Shown here: positions 17,048 through 26,328 of the stretch, one piece after another
Layout of the letters: each line of letters opens with the position of its first letter
Position numbering within the stretch: position 1 is the first letter of the stretch
Source of the DNA: Legionellales bacterium
GTDB lineage: Bacteria; Pseudomonadota; Gammaproteobacteria; Eutrophobiales; Eutrophobiaceae
DNA length: 64,000 nt
Assembly (NCBI GenBank): GCA_002721165.1
Contig: PBJS01000025.1
Coordinates: 4,805-68,804, forward strand
Direction: 5' to 3'
The notes under the pieces: generated by a model
What the model was told of the DNA's origin: nothing
What the model saw: only the letters and a program-made list of their open reading frames with translations
Databases searched by the model: none
Translations under genes and position numbers: made by a program

Positions 17048-17821
17048 CTATGCAGCTATACCTTCCCGTCTTAATATTTCTCCAGCCAAAGCTAAATAGG
17101 CAACAGCACCACTGGATGATTTATCATATTTCAAAGCGGTTAGTCCATGGCTTGGTGCTTCGGCCAATCTAACATTTCTGGGAATGATGGTTCGATAAAC
17201 TTTTTCTCCAAAATGATCAATTAGTTGGGCAGATACTTGGGTTGCAAGATTATTTCGAGGGTCATACATTGTTCTCAACAAACCTTCAATTTTAAGATTT
17301 GGATTTAAATGTTTACGTATTTTTTCAATTGTCTCTAGTAATCCCGTTAGACCTTCTAAAGCATAATATTCACACTGCATCGGAATCATAACTGAATTTG
17401 CGGCAACTAGAGCATTCACGGTTAACATATTTAAGGAAGGCGGGCAGTCTATAAGAATAAAATCGTAAATATCCTGAATTGTTTCAAGCGCACTTCTCAG
17501 CCTAACCTCTCTTGCTATTTCCTTTAAAAGCGCAACTTCTGCACCCGTTAAATCAGAATTACTCGGGATTAAAGCATATTTCCCTTCCGTAGAGTCAACA
17601 ATAACCTGATCCGCAGGTTTATCATTCATCAACAAATCATAACTTGAAATCTCAAGTTGCTGTTTATCAATGCCGCTACCCATAGTTGCATTACCTTGTG
17701 GGTCAAGATCCACCAATAAAACAGCTCTTTTTGTTGCCGCTAATGATGCAGCAAGATTGACGCTTGTTGTTGTCTTTCCTACGCCACCTTTTTGGTTAGC
17801 GACCGCGATGATTCTGCCCAT
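17048..17821 (-). CDS. parA: Chromosome partitioning ATPase ParA
   Basis: A 257-residue deviant Walker ATPase. KGGVGKTT is at residues 11-18, LLVDLDPQGNAT follows, and FILIDCPPSLNMLT is the Walker B region. It has no N-terminal DNA-binding extension, so it is the short chromosomal (Soj) type. It pairs with parB downstream and sits after rsmG. Confidence 0.97.
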   Translation of the reverse strand: MGRIIAVANQKGGVGKTTTSVNLAASLAATKRAVLLVDLDPQGNATMGSGIDKQQLEISSYDLLMNDKPADQVIVDSTEGKYALIPSNSDLTGAEVALLKEIAREVRLRSALETIQDIYDFILIDCPPSLNMLTVNALVAANSVMIPMQCEYYALEGLTGLLETIEKIRKHLNPNLKIEGLLRTMYDPRNNLATQVSAQLIDHFGEKVYRTIIPRNVRLAEAPSHGLTALKYDKSSSGAVAYLALAGEILRREGIAA

Positions 17822-17900
17822 TTAGTTACCATGAATTTAATACCAAAATTGTAAGACACACTTTACCATACTCAAACCCTACTGCCATTTGTATACAACA

Positions 17901-18521
17901 TTAATTCTGCCTTTGGATTTTCGCTAGTTTTGACTTTGCTTTCAAATCTGATGAGGGTAAGTCGAATAATTCGATTTGAAAATTACACCCTGATAACTCT
18001 TGATACTCATTTTCAACATTTTCCCCTTTTATCGCCAATAACTGATTATTTGATGTAATTAGATGCTCCAACTGACTCAATAATCGACTTAATGGTGCAA
18101 AAGCTCGACAAATCACCGTGTCAAATTCCATTATCGGCTTATATTGTTCTACACGCGACTGAATAATTTCAATGTTATCCATCCCGAACTCATATTTTAT
18201 ATGCCGAAGAAATTTAATTTTTTTCTGTGCACTATCGAGTAATGTCCATTTCTTTTCCGGTTGGGCCAACGCTAAAATTATGCCTGGTAAACCTGCCCCA
18301 GTTCCAACATCTAAACAATGCGTCCCTTTAATATATGGGAATGCCGACAAGGAATTAATAATATGGCGTGTAATCATTTGCTCAGATTTTGTAATTCCAG
18401 TTAAGTTATAGGTTTTGTTCCACTCGCTTAATAACTCAATGTACATTAAATATTCTTTACAAGGATATTGTTCAGGAATAAGCCCTTGTTTTCTGAGCTC
18501 GTCCTCTAGAATGTCTTGCAT
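17901..18521 (-). CDS. rsmG: 16S rRNA (guanine-527-N7) methyltransferase RsmG
   Basis: A 206-residue class I methyltransferase. The SAM-binding loop is in GTHCLDVGTGAGLPGIILAL; SEWNKTYNLTGI precedes it and VICRAFAPLSRLL is the conserved catalytic-face motif. Loss of this enzyme gives low-level streptomycin resistance in other bacteria. It lies 15 bp after mnmG in the standard order. Confidence 0.96.
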   Translation of the reverse strand: MQDILEDELRKQGLIPEQYPCKEYLMYIELLSEWNKTYNLTGITKSEQMITRHIINSLSAFPYIKGTHCLDVGTGAGLPGIILALAQPEKKWTLLDSAQKKIKFLRHIKYEFGMDNIEIIQSRVEQYKPIMEFDTVICRAFAPLSRLLSQLEHLITSNNQLLAIKGENVENEYQELSGCNFQIELFDLPSSDLKAKSKLAKIQRQN

Positions 18522-18536
18522 AAATATCTCTATAAG

Positions 18537-20432
18537 TTAAGCGCTTTGCTTAAAAAACAGTGAATGCTTCTTGAGATAAATACGTAATAAAGATATTGCT
18601 GCAGGTGTTATCCCTTGTATACGAGACGCCTGCCCCAGATTAACCGGACGATGTTTGGATAGTTTTTCAATTACCTCGCTCGATAAACCTCGAACCTCTT
18701 TATAATCCAGGTCCTCTGGTAATACAGTCTCTTCGTGTTGGCGGTTTCGCTCTACTTCTTCTTCTTGACGTTTGATATAACCCGAATATTTAGCGCATAC
18801 TTCAACTTGCTCGGCTACTTTCGGATCAATTTCTTCACCGCCAACATTAGGTAATTTTAAAATATCATGATGAGTAAAATCAGGACGCTTCAATAAATCC
18901 AAAAGATTAATATCTTTTCTTATTTTTTGTCCAAGCAATTTTTCGACAGCTTGATTAGGAAAAGATTTTGATCCTAACCAAATATTTGCTAAACGACTCG
19001 ATTCATTTTCAATAGCATCACGTTTTTCATTAAACAATCTCCAGCGCTCTTGGCTAATTAAACCAAACTGATTGGCATATTCAGTTAATCTAAGGTCAGC
19101 ATTATCCTCGCGCAACATCAAACGATACTCAGCTCGGCTAGTAAACATTCTATAAGGCTCAGTTGCTCCGGTTGTAATTAAATCATCAACTAATACACCC
19201 AGATAAGCTTCGTCTCGACGTGGATACCATGGTTCTTGTTCATTATTTTTAAGTCCTGCGTTTAATCCAGCCAACAACCCCTGTGATGCAGCTTCTTCAT
19301 AACCCGTCGTGCCATTAATTTGACCAGCGAAAAATAAACCTTTAATGAATTTAGTTTCAAGCCACGGATACAAATCTCTAGGGTCAAAAAAGTCATACTC
19401 GATTGCGTATCCAGGACGCGTTATGTGAGCATTTTCAAATCCTTTAATTGAACGCACTAATTTAAGCTGTACATCATAAGGCAACGAGGTAGAAATACCA
19501 TTTGGATAAATTTCCCCCGTATTTAATCCCTCAGGCTCTATAAAAATTTGATGTGAATTTTTGTCGGCAAAACGAACAACCTTATCCTCTATAGAAGGAC
19601 AATAGCGTGGCCCATTACTTTCAATATCACCATTAAACATTGGTGATTGTTCTAATGAATCACGAATGATTTCATGAGTTAACTCGTTGGTATATGTTAT
19701 ATGACAAGGCATCTGTTTTGGATGTTCGTTTACATTACCAATAAAAGAAAATACAGGAACAGGTTTATCTCCGAATTGAACACCACATTTTTTATAATCG
19801 ACAGTTGTACCGTCAATTCTTGGAGGAGTTCCCGTTTTTAATCGACCAACGTTGAACGGTAACTCTCTTAAACGATTGGCTAGTGCAATTGAAGGTTTTT
19901 CACCCGCTCTGCCACCATGATGTTGCTCATTACCAATAAAAATTTTACCTCCAAGAAATGTCCCCACGGTCAAAATAACAGAAGGGGCTAAAAATTTTAT
20001 TCCGATTTTAGTAACTACGCCTTTAACTTCCTCACCCTCAACCAATAAATCATCAACAGCTTGCTGGAATATAAATAAATTATTTTGTTTTTCTAATGCA
20101 GGACGAACGGCTTCCTTATAAAGCGAACGGTCAATTTGTGCTCGTGTTGCACGAACAGCAGGGCCCTTACGAGAATTAAGAATACGAAACTGTATACCAC
20201 TTAAATCCGCGGCATGGGCCATTAGTCCACCCATAGCATCTATTTCCTTTACCAAATGGCCTTTTCCAATTCCACCAATTGCAGGGTTACAAGACATCTG
20301 CCCCAAAGTGTCAACACTATGTGTTAAGAGTAGTGTTCTTACGCCCATACGTGATGCTGCTAGCGCTGCCTCTGTCCCAGCATGGCCTCCACCTACTACA
20401 ATAACGTCAAATTTTTTGGGTTGTTTTTTCAT
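18537..20432 (-). CDS. mnmG: tRNA uridine-34 carboxymethylaminomethyl synthesis enzyme MnmG
   Basis: A 631-residue FAD enzyme that with MnmE modifies the wobble uridine of several tRNAs. The FAD-binding GGGHAG is at residues 14-19; SCNPAIGGIGKGHLVKEIDA and FAGQINGTTGYEEAASQGL are family hallmarks. It is full length. It is first in the minus-strand run toward the atp operon and is divergent from an M20 peptidase 53 bp away rather than following mnmE. Confidence 0.98.
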   Translation of the reverse strand: MKKQPKKFDVIVVGGGHAGTEAALAASRMGVRTLLLTHSVDTLGQMSCNPAIGGIGKGHLVKEIDAMGGLMAHAADLSGIQFRILNSRKGPAVRATRAQIDRSLYKEAVRPALEKQNNLFIFQQAVDDLLVEGEEVKGVVTKIGIKFLAPSVILTVGTFLGGKIFIGNEQHHGGRAGEKPSIALANRLRELPFNVGRLKTGTPPRIDGTTVDYKKCGVQFGDKPVPVFSFIGNVNEHPKQMPCHITYTNELTHEIIRDSLEQSPMFNGDIESNGPRYCPSIEDKVVRFADKNSHQIFIEPEGLNTGEIYPNGISTSLPYDVQLKLVRSIKGFENAHITRPGYAIEYDFFDPRDLYPWLETKFIKGLFFAGQINGTTGYEEAASQGLLAGLNAGLKNNEQEPWYPRRDEAYLGVLVDDLITTGATEPYRMFTSRAEYRLMLREDNADLRLTEYANQFGLISQERWRLFNEKRDAIENESSRLANIWLGSKSFPNQAVEKLLGQKIRKDINLLDLLKRPDFTHHDILKLPNVGGEEIDPKVAEQVEVCAKYSGYIKRQEEEVERNRQHEETVLPEDLDYKEVRGLSSEVIEKLSKHRPVNLGQASRIQGITPAAISLLRIYLKKHSLFFKQSA

Positions 20433-20485
20433 AACGCGGCATATTCTAGCTATTACTCATAAGAATGTAAGGTAAAATATGAATT

Positions 20486-21904
20486 ATGGATAAAGATTTA
20501 GCAATCTCATTAACTGATGAGGAATGGGAAAAATCAATAATCCCCGAATTAGTAGAATATATTCGTGTTCCGAACAAGTCTCCTGCATTCGATCCTGATT
20601 GGCAATCTAATGGTTTTATGGAGCAAGTTGTCGATCAATTTGTAGCATGGAGTCAACATCAAAATATCGAGGGAATGGAACTCGATGTAATTCGATTGCC
20701 TAAACGCACACCACTTATCTTTATAGACATTCCCGGTGATACAGAGAATACAGTGCTTCTTTATGGCCATCTAGATAAACAACCTGAAATGATGGGTTGG
20801 AATGAAGGGTTTGGTCCTTGGAAACCAGTGCTTAAAGAAAATAAACTTTATGGTCGCGGTGGTGCCGATGACGGTTATGCGCTATTTGCCTCCTTACTAG
20901 CAATTAAAATATTACATAAACAGAAAATTCCGCATGCACGTTGTGTTGTAATTATAGAGGCATGCGAAGAAAGCGGCAGTTATGATCTGCCTTTCTACAT
21001 TGATCATTTGAAAGACCGTCTCGGCAAACCAGAATTAGTAATTTGTTTAGACTCTGGATGTGGTAATTATGAACAACTCTGGTCCACAACATCATTGCGC
21101 GGACTAGTTGGAGGTGAGCTAAAAGTTGAGGTACTAGATGAGGGTATTCATTCCGGGGATATCAGCGGCATTATTCCTTCCAGTTTTAGAATATTGAGAC
21201 AATTACTCGATCGAATTGAAGATCCAGTTTCAGGACAAATACTTTTAAAGGAATGTTATGTAGACATCCCGAATAAACGCATTGAACAAGCAAAACATGC
21301 TGCTAGTGTATTAAATGAAAATGTATTTAGGCGCTTTCCGATAAAAGGAAATGTACGGCCAGTTAGTGATGACTTAGTAGAACTGATTCTCAATCGGAGT
21401 TGGCGACCAACCCTATCTTATCTTGGGGCAAGTGGTTTGCCCGAAATTAATGACGCAGGAAATGTGCTTCGTCCTTTTACATCGATTAAATTATCAATGC
21501 GTCTTCCTCCAACATGTAGCTCAAAGATTGTCAGTAAAAAACTTAAAGAACTTTTATTAAATGATCCACCAAACGGTGCAAAAATTTCTTTTGAAATCGA
21601 TTGGTCCGTTGACGGTTGGATGGCACCTGAGATATCACCCTGGTTAGAAAAGGCGTTAGATGAAGCATCAGAGAATTATTTCAATAAACCCTCTGTCCAT
21701 ATAGGGGAAGGTTGGTCAATCCCTTTCATGGGAATGCTAGGCGAAAAATTTCCTGAAGCTCAATTTTTGATTACGGGTGTACTCGGACCAGGTTCTAATG
21801 CGCATGGGCCAAATGAATTTTTACATATACCAGCTGCAAAAAAAATTACATGCTGTGTTGCTGAAATTATTGCTAAACATTATCAAGCATATAAAAAATT
21901 ATGA
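20486..21904 (+). CDS. M20-family metallopeptidase (dipeptidase-like)
   Basis: A 472-residue di-zinc hydrolase of the M20 family. H95-L-D97 in LLYGHLDKQPE and D128 in GRGGADDG are metal ligands; E161/E162 in EACEESGS provide the catalytic base and a ligand; CLDSGCG and the C-terminal GPGSNAHGPNE complete the active site. The central dimerisation domain is present. The nearest relatives by motif are carnosinase/CNDP-like dipeptidases; substrate unknown. The next gene begins 11 bp after its stop. Confidence 0.86.
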   Translation: MDKDLAISLTDEEWEKSIIPELVEYIRVPNKSPAFDPDWQSNGFMEQVVDQFVAWSQHQNIEGMELDVIRLPKRTPLIFIDIPGDTENTVLLYGHLDKQPEMMGWNEGFGPWKPVLKENKLYGRGGADDGYALFASLLAIKILHKQKIPHARCVVIIEACEESGSYDLPFYIDHLKDRLGKPELVICLDSGCGNYEQLWSTTSLRGLVGGELKVEVLDEGIHSGDISGIIPSSFRILRQLLDRIEDPVSGQILLKECYVDIPNKRIEQAKHAASVLNENVFRRFPIKGNVRPVSDDLVELILNRSWRPTLSYLGASGLPEINDAGNVLRPFTSIKLSMRLPPTCSSKIVSKKLKELLLNDPPNGAKISFEIDWSVDGWMAPEISPWLEKALDEASENYFNKPSVHIGEGWSIPFMGMLGEKFPEAQFLITGVLGPGSNAHGPNEFLHIPAAKKITCCVAEIIAKHYQAYKKL

Positions 21905-21914
21905 GGTTAAAAAT

Positions 21915-22781
21915 ATGAAAATTGGTTTTATCGGGCTAGGAGCAATGGGTGGGTATATGGCAATAAATCTTGCTAAAAATAATTTATTACAGATAGTTTT
22001 TAATCGAACGACATCTAAAACAAAATTGCTAAAAAAAGAATTTGCATGTTCGGTATCAAACTCGCCTCTTGAATTAGCAAAGCAATGTGAAGTCATAATT
22101 ATTAGTGTATCGCGTGATGTCGATGTTCTTGAAATAATAAATGAGATAAAGCCCGGGATAAAAGCCAATAGCATTGTTATTGATACATCAACTGTAAGTT
22201 CGGAGACAGCAAAAAAAGCAGCAAGCATATTAAGTCAAGTAAACTCTAATTTTCTAGATTGCCCTGTATCCGGTGGCGTTGAAGGCGCAAAAAATGCAAC
22301 ATTGGCAATGATGGTAGGCGGGGCTGAGGAGGTACTGGATAAAGTGCGTCCTATTTTAAATTCAATTGCAAAAAACATTGTCTATATTGGGCCAAATGGT
22401 ACCGGTCAAGCAACCAAAGCGGTCAATCAAATCATGGCAGCAGGAATTAATCAGGCAGTGACCGAGGCCTTGGCATTTGGCGAAGCGATGGGTTTGCCAA
22501 TGGACAAGGTTATAGAGATTGTCTCCACAGGTGCTGCTGGTAATTGGTTTCTTGATCATCGAGGTAAAACGATGCTATCAGGTGAATTTGAGCCAGGATT
22601 CAAGATGAGCTTACACCATAAAGACCTCTCAATTTGTCAATCTATGGCTAGCACCCTGAAAAAAAATGCATTTCCGCTTATTGAAATGACATTAATTGAT
22701 TACCAGCAATTAATGGATGAAGGTCATGGAAACGAGGATATTTCAGCTTTATTTCGTTTGAAACGGAAAAATCTAAACTAG
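21915..22781 (+). CDS. NAD-dependent 3-hydroxyisobutyrate dehydrogenase family protein
   Basis: A 288-residue beta-hydroxyacid dehydrogenase. The Rossmann motif GLGAMGGYMAINL is at residues 8-20, the substrate motif is CPVSGGVEGAKNATL, and the catalytic lysine lies in GTGQATKAVNQIM. Members reduce tartronate semialdehyde, 3-hydroxyisobutyrate or succinic semialdehyde; I cannot choose among them. The ATG at 21915 has a clear GAGGT Shine-Dalgarno sequence, although the frame is open into the upstream gene. Confidence 0.88.
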   Translation: MKIGFIGLGAMGGYMAINLAKNNLLQIVFNRTTSKTKLLKKEFACSVSNSPLELAKQCEVIIISVSRDVDVLEIINEIKPGIKANSIVIDTSTVSSETAKKAASILSQVNSNFLDCPVSGGVEGAKNATLAMMVGGAEEVLDKVRPILNSIAKNIVYIGPNGTGQATKAVNQIMAAGINQAVTEALAFGEAMGLPMDKVIEIVSTGAAGNWFLDHRGKTMLSGEFEPGFKMSLHHKDLSICQSMASTLKKNAFPLIEMTLIDYQQLMDEGHGNEDISALFRLKRKNLN

Positions 22782-22971
22782 TTAAATCATCTTAACGCTA
22801 AATTTGAACCGAAACACATGTTTTAGGTCTATATCAAAAATTGACGATCTGTTTTTTTTGTGCAAAATAGTGCCGTCGTAAATCTAGAGTTTGCTTGAAC
22901 TAGGTAAAATTATAAGAATAATTGAATACAGTATGTAACAAATTTTTAAACCTATAAATTAATAAAAACTG

Positions 22972-23700
22972 ATGTCACAAGCTATAAAAATAAAATCGTT
23001 GTCAAAATCTTTTGGTGCAATTGATGCTGTGTGCAATATTTCATTTGATGTTGGGTACGGTGAAGTTCTTGGTTTTCTCGGTCCAAATGGTGCGGGGAAA
23101 TCAACAACAATGAAAATGATAACTGGGTTTCTTGAGCCTACAAGTGGCACAGTAGAAGTTAATGGTCATGATGTTCTGGAAGATCCTTTATCCGTAAAAC
23201 GTTCAATTGGGTATCTCCCTGAAGGTGCACCAGCGTATGGAGAAATGACAGTCAAAAGCTTTCTTAATTTTATTGCTGACATTCGTGAATTAAGCGGCTC
23301 TTTACGTAAAAATCGTCTTGATGAGGTTATCGAAACAATTAACATCGGGACAGTTATTGATCAAAGCATAGAAACTTTATCTAAAGGATATAAACGCCGA
23401 GTAGGATTAGCACAGGCAATACTTCATGACCCAGATATATTAATTATGGATGAACCTACTGATGGATTAGATCCTAATCAAAAACACGAAGTTAGAAATT
23501 TGATAAAGAAAATGGCTGAGAAAAAAGCAATCATTATATCAACTCATATTCTTGAAGAAGTTGATGCAGTTTGTTCACGTGCCATTATTATCTCTTCTGG
23601 TAAATTACTTTTTGACGGAACTCCAGAACAACTTATATCTAAATCAGATCAAGGTAATATTGATCATGCTTTTCGAAACATAACAGTGCCATCAAAATAA
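22972..23700 (+). CDS. ABC transporter ATPase (GldA-like)
   Basis: A 242-residue ABC ATPase. Walker A GPNGAGKS is at residues 37-44, the signature LSKGYKRRVGLAQA follows, and Walker B is ILIMDEPTDGLDP. It is first of a tight four-gene set (spacings 2, 3 and 10 bp) with an ABC-2 permease, a GldG-like protein and a DUF4340 protein. In Flavobacterium GldA/F/G are needed for gliding; outside Bacteroidota this module has no established role. It is not an antibiotic-efflux operon by content. The 190-bp upstream gap has a possible TTGACG-17-AAAATA promoter that I do not trust. Confidence 0.88.
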   Translation: MSQAIKIKSLSKSFGAIDAVCNISFDVGYGEVLGFLGPNGAGKSTTMKMITGFLEPTSGTVEVNGHDVLEDPLSVKRSIGYLPEGAPAYGEMTVKSFLNFIADIRELSGSLRKNRLDEVIETINIGTVIDQSIETLSKGYKRRVGLAQAILHDPDILIMDEPTDGLDPNQKHEVRNLIKKMAEKKAIIISTHILEEVDAVCSRAIIISSGKLLFDGTPEQLISKSDQGNIDHAFRNITVPSK

Positions 23701-23702
23701 TT

Positions 23703-24437
23703 ATGAACGGAATACTTTCAATATATAAACGTGAATTTACTAGTTACTTTGTAACACCTGTTGCATATGTTTTTATAGTGATATTTCTATTTATGACTGG
23801 TGTTTTTACATTTTATCTGGGTGCTTTCTATGAAAGTAATCAAGCTGACTTAGAGCCCTTTTTCCGATTCCACCCTTGGTTATATTTATTTTTAATCCCG
23901 GCAATATCAATGCGTCTTTGGTCAGATGAACGAAAAAGTGGAACCATTGAATTATTGATGACTTTACCGGTATCAATTACGGATACGGTAGTTGCTAAGT
24001 ATTTAGCTGCTTGGAGTTTTACTGCTATCGCGCTTAGTTTAACTTTTCCAATGTGGATTACGGTTAATTACCTTGGAAATCCTGATAATACTGTAGTCTT
24101 GGCAAGCTATATTGGTAGTTTAATTATGGCGGGTGGTTTTCTTGCGATTGGCTCTTGTATCTCTGCCCTAACTAAAAGCCAGGTTATTGCTTTCGTGATA
24201 AGTGTAGTCATCTGTTTCATGTTTATATTAAGCGGGTTTCCAATGGTGTTGGATTTATTTGAAGATTGGGCTCCACAGGCTGTTATTGATGCAATCGCTT
24301 CTTTCAGTTTTCTTACCCACTTCACATCGATCAAAAAAGGTGTGATTGATATACGTGATGTTATTTACTTTGCTGCATTAATAACCTTCTGGCTATACGT
24401 CAACGTCGTAATTATTGAAAACAAGAAGGCGAATTAA
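23703..24437 (+). CDS. ABC-2 permease (GldF-like)
   Basis: A 244-residue membrane protein with six predicted helices. It opens MNGILSIYKREFTSYFVTPVAYVF and contains MRLWSDERKSGTIELLMTLPVS, the coupling-region motif of GldF-like and Nos-type permeases. It starts 2 bp after the ATPase gene, so the two form the transporter core. Confidence 0.87.
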   Translation: MNGILSIYKREFTSYFVTPVAYVFIVIFLFMTGVFTFYLGAFYESNQADLEPFFRFHPWLYLFLIPAISMRLWSDERKSGTIELLMTLPVSITDTVVAKYLAAWSFTAIALSLTFPMWITVNYLGNPDNTVVLASYIGSLIMAGGFLAIGSCISALTKSQVIAFVISVVICFMFILSGFPMVLDLFEDWAPQAVIDAIASFSFLTHFTSIKKGVIDIRDVIYFAALITFWLYVNVVIIENKKAN

Positions 24438-24440
24438 TTA

Positions 24441-26318
24441 ATGAAACATTCAGTTAGAAGTAGCGTAATTTCAGGAACTGGTCTTGTGCTTGCAGTGTGT
24501 TTGTTCATTGCCACTATAGTTCTTGCAAATACTGCACTAACAACCTGGCGTGTTGACTTGACACAAAATAAACTATTTACGCTTTCGAAAGGAACCATAA
24601 ATATCCTTAATAACTTAGAAGAACCAATTCAGCTTGATTTTTATTTTTCACAAAAAGCAATGAATGACTTCCCGCTATTAGCTAATTACGGAATTCGTGT
24701 AAGAGATATGTTGGAAGAACTTGCAACCCATGCACATAATAAATTAATACTAAATATAATTGAACCAGAGACATTCTCAGAGTCAGAGGATCAGGCTGTA
24801 GCTAGCGGTTTAAGAACTGTTTCGGTTAATGCTAATAGTGATAGAGTTTATTTTGGGTTAGTCGGTACAAATTCGACTGATGATGAAAAGGTTATTCCTT
24901 TCTTCCAAACTAATCGTGAATCTGCGCTTGAATATGACTTAACTAAATTAATTTACAATCTTGCTTACCCTGATAAACGCATTGTTGGTATTTATTCACA
25001 ACTACCGATCATTGGTAAAAAAGGAGACCAAACTGCGCCGACTTGGACTATCGTTAATGCATTAAAAGAATTCTTTGAAATTATAGATCTTAATGAAAAT
25101 CTTGATGCACTTAATCAAAAACTTGATGTTTTGATGTTAGTCCATCCAAAAAAATTAGATACAAAAACTTTATACGCGATCGATCAATATTTATTGAGAG
25201 GGGGTAAGGCTATTATTTTTCTCGATCCTCTCGCAGAACAAGATAGAACACAACCTGACGCTGCTAGCCCCAATGTTATGCCTGTACTTTATTCATATTT
25301 AGATGAAATACTTGAAAAATGGGGGCTTCAAATAAGCAAGGAAAAAATTGTTGCCGACATAAATGCGGCAATGCGTGTTCAAGCGAGCGGTCCACGTGGC
25401 CCACAGGAAATTGATTACCTTCCATGGCTAAGACTTACAGAAAAGAACTTTAATAGTGAAGATTTCTCAACCAGCGAATTGAATATATTACATATGGGTA
25501 CTGTTGGAGCAATTGAAAGTATTGATGAAAAGGAAATAAAAGTGGAAATAACGCCACTTATTCAAACTTCAAAACAATCATCAAAATTAGAACGTGATTT
25601 AATACTTTTTCAACGTGACCCCACTGTCATTTTGAATAATTTTAAGTCAGATGATAAAAATATACTTATTGCGGGACGTATAAAAGGGAAGGTTCAAACA
25701 GTATTTCCAGATGGGTTCCCTGTTGATATAGATATAGAACAATTGCCCGACGATGACTTTATTAGTGAAGGAGATATTAATGTCATTTTAGTATCAGACA
25801 CAGATATCCTCGCTGATCATTTTTGGATTCGAAAACAAGATATGCTTGGAGTATCTGTCCCACAACCAATTTCAAATAACGGCGATTTTGTAATAAATAG
25901 CATTGAGAATCTTTCTGGTAGTACTGATCTAATAAGTTTACGTGGTCGTGGCAAATACTCGAGACCATTCGAAAAAGTTGAAGCTATACGCAAGCAGGCT
26001 GAATCAGAGTTTCGTGAACGTGAAAAAGAATTACAAGTAGCTCTTGAAGAAACTGAAAATGAAATACGAAAACTTCAGCAAGAACAGGGTAATGAAAAAT
26101 CATATCTTCTTAATAACAAATTAACCGCTGAAATTGAAAAATTTAGAAATGAGCGGCTAGCAACAAGAAAAGAATTACGTAGTGTTCAACACGATCTAAG
26201 AAAGAATATAGAAAAACTTGGTTCGCAATTACGGTTTATTAATATTGGATTAATCCCACTGTTAATAACGCTACTAGCTTTAATGATTGGTATCTATCGA
26301 GCAAACAAACGAATATAA
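24441..26318 (+). CDS. GldG-family auxiliary protein of the ABC module
   Basis: A 625-residue membrane-anchored protein: a transmembrane helix near residues 12-32, a large extracytoplasmic domain starting LTTWRVDLTQNKLFTLSKGT (typical of GldG/DUF4350-like proteins), a coiled coil at about 515-595, and a second transmembrane helix at the C-terminus (FINIGLIPLLITLLALMIGI). The two helices place the large domain in the periplasm. It starts 3 bp after the permease. Role unknown. Confidence 0.82.
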   Translation: MKHSVRSSVISGTGLVLAVCLFIATIVLANTALTTWRVDLTQNKLFTLSKGTINILNNLEEPIQLDFYFSQKAMNDFPLLANYGIRVRDMLEELATHAHNKLILNIIEPETFSESEDQAVASGLRTVSVNANSDRVYFGLVGTNSTDDEKVIPFFQTNRESALEYDLTKLIYNLAYPDKRIVGIYSQLPIIGKKGDQTAPTWTIVNALKEFFEIIDLNENLDALNQKLDVLMLVHPKKLDTKTLYAIDQYLLRGGKAIIFLDPLAEQDRTQPDAASPNVMPVLYSYLDEILEKWGLQISKEKIVADINAAMRVQASGPRGPQEIDYLPWLRLTEKNFNSEDFSTSELNILHMGTVGAIESIDEKEIKVEITPLIQTSKQSSKLERDLILFQRDPTVILNNFKSDDKNILIAGRIKGKVQTVFPDGFPVDIDIEQLPDDDFISEGDINVILVSDTDILADHFWIRKQDMLGVSVPQPISNNGDFVINSIENLSGSTDLISLRGRGKYSRPFEKVEAIRKQAESEFREREKELQVALEETENEIRKLQQEQGNEKSYLLNNKLTAEIEKFRNERLATRKELRSVQHDLRKNIEKLGSQLRFINIGLIPLLITLLALMIGIYRANKRI

Positions 26319-26328
26319 ATTACTACTT

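Noticed and set aside
16003..18537. parS site or oriC near parAB
   Set aside because: I looked for the TGTTTCACGTGAAACA palindrome and clustered DnaA boxes and saw none; the atpI leader has only promoter-like elements.
22782..22971. TTGACG-17-AAAATA promoter ahead of the ABC module
   Set aside because: The -10 is poor and other AT-rich choices are as good, so I did not list it as a feature.
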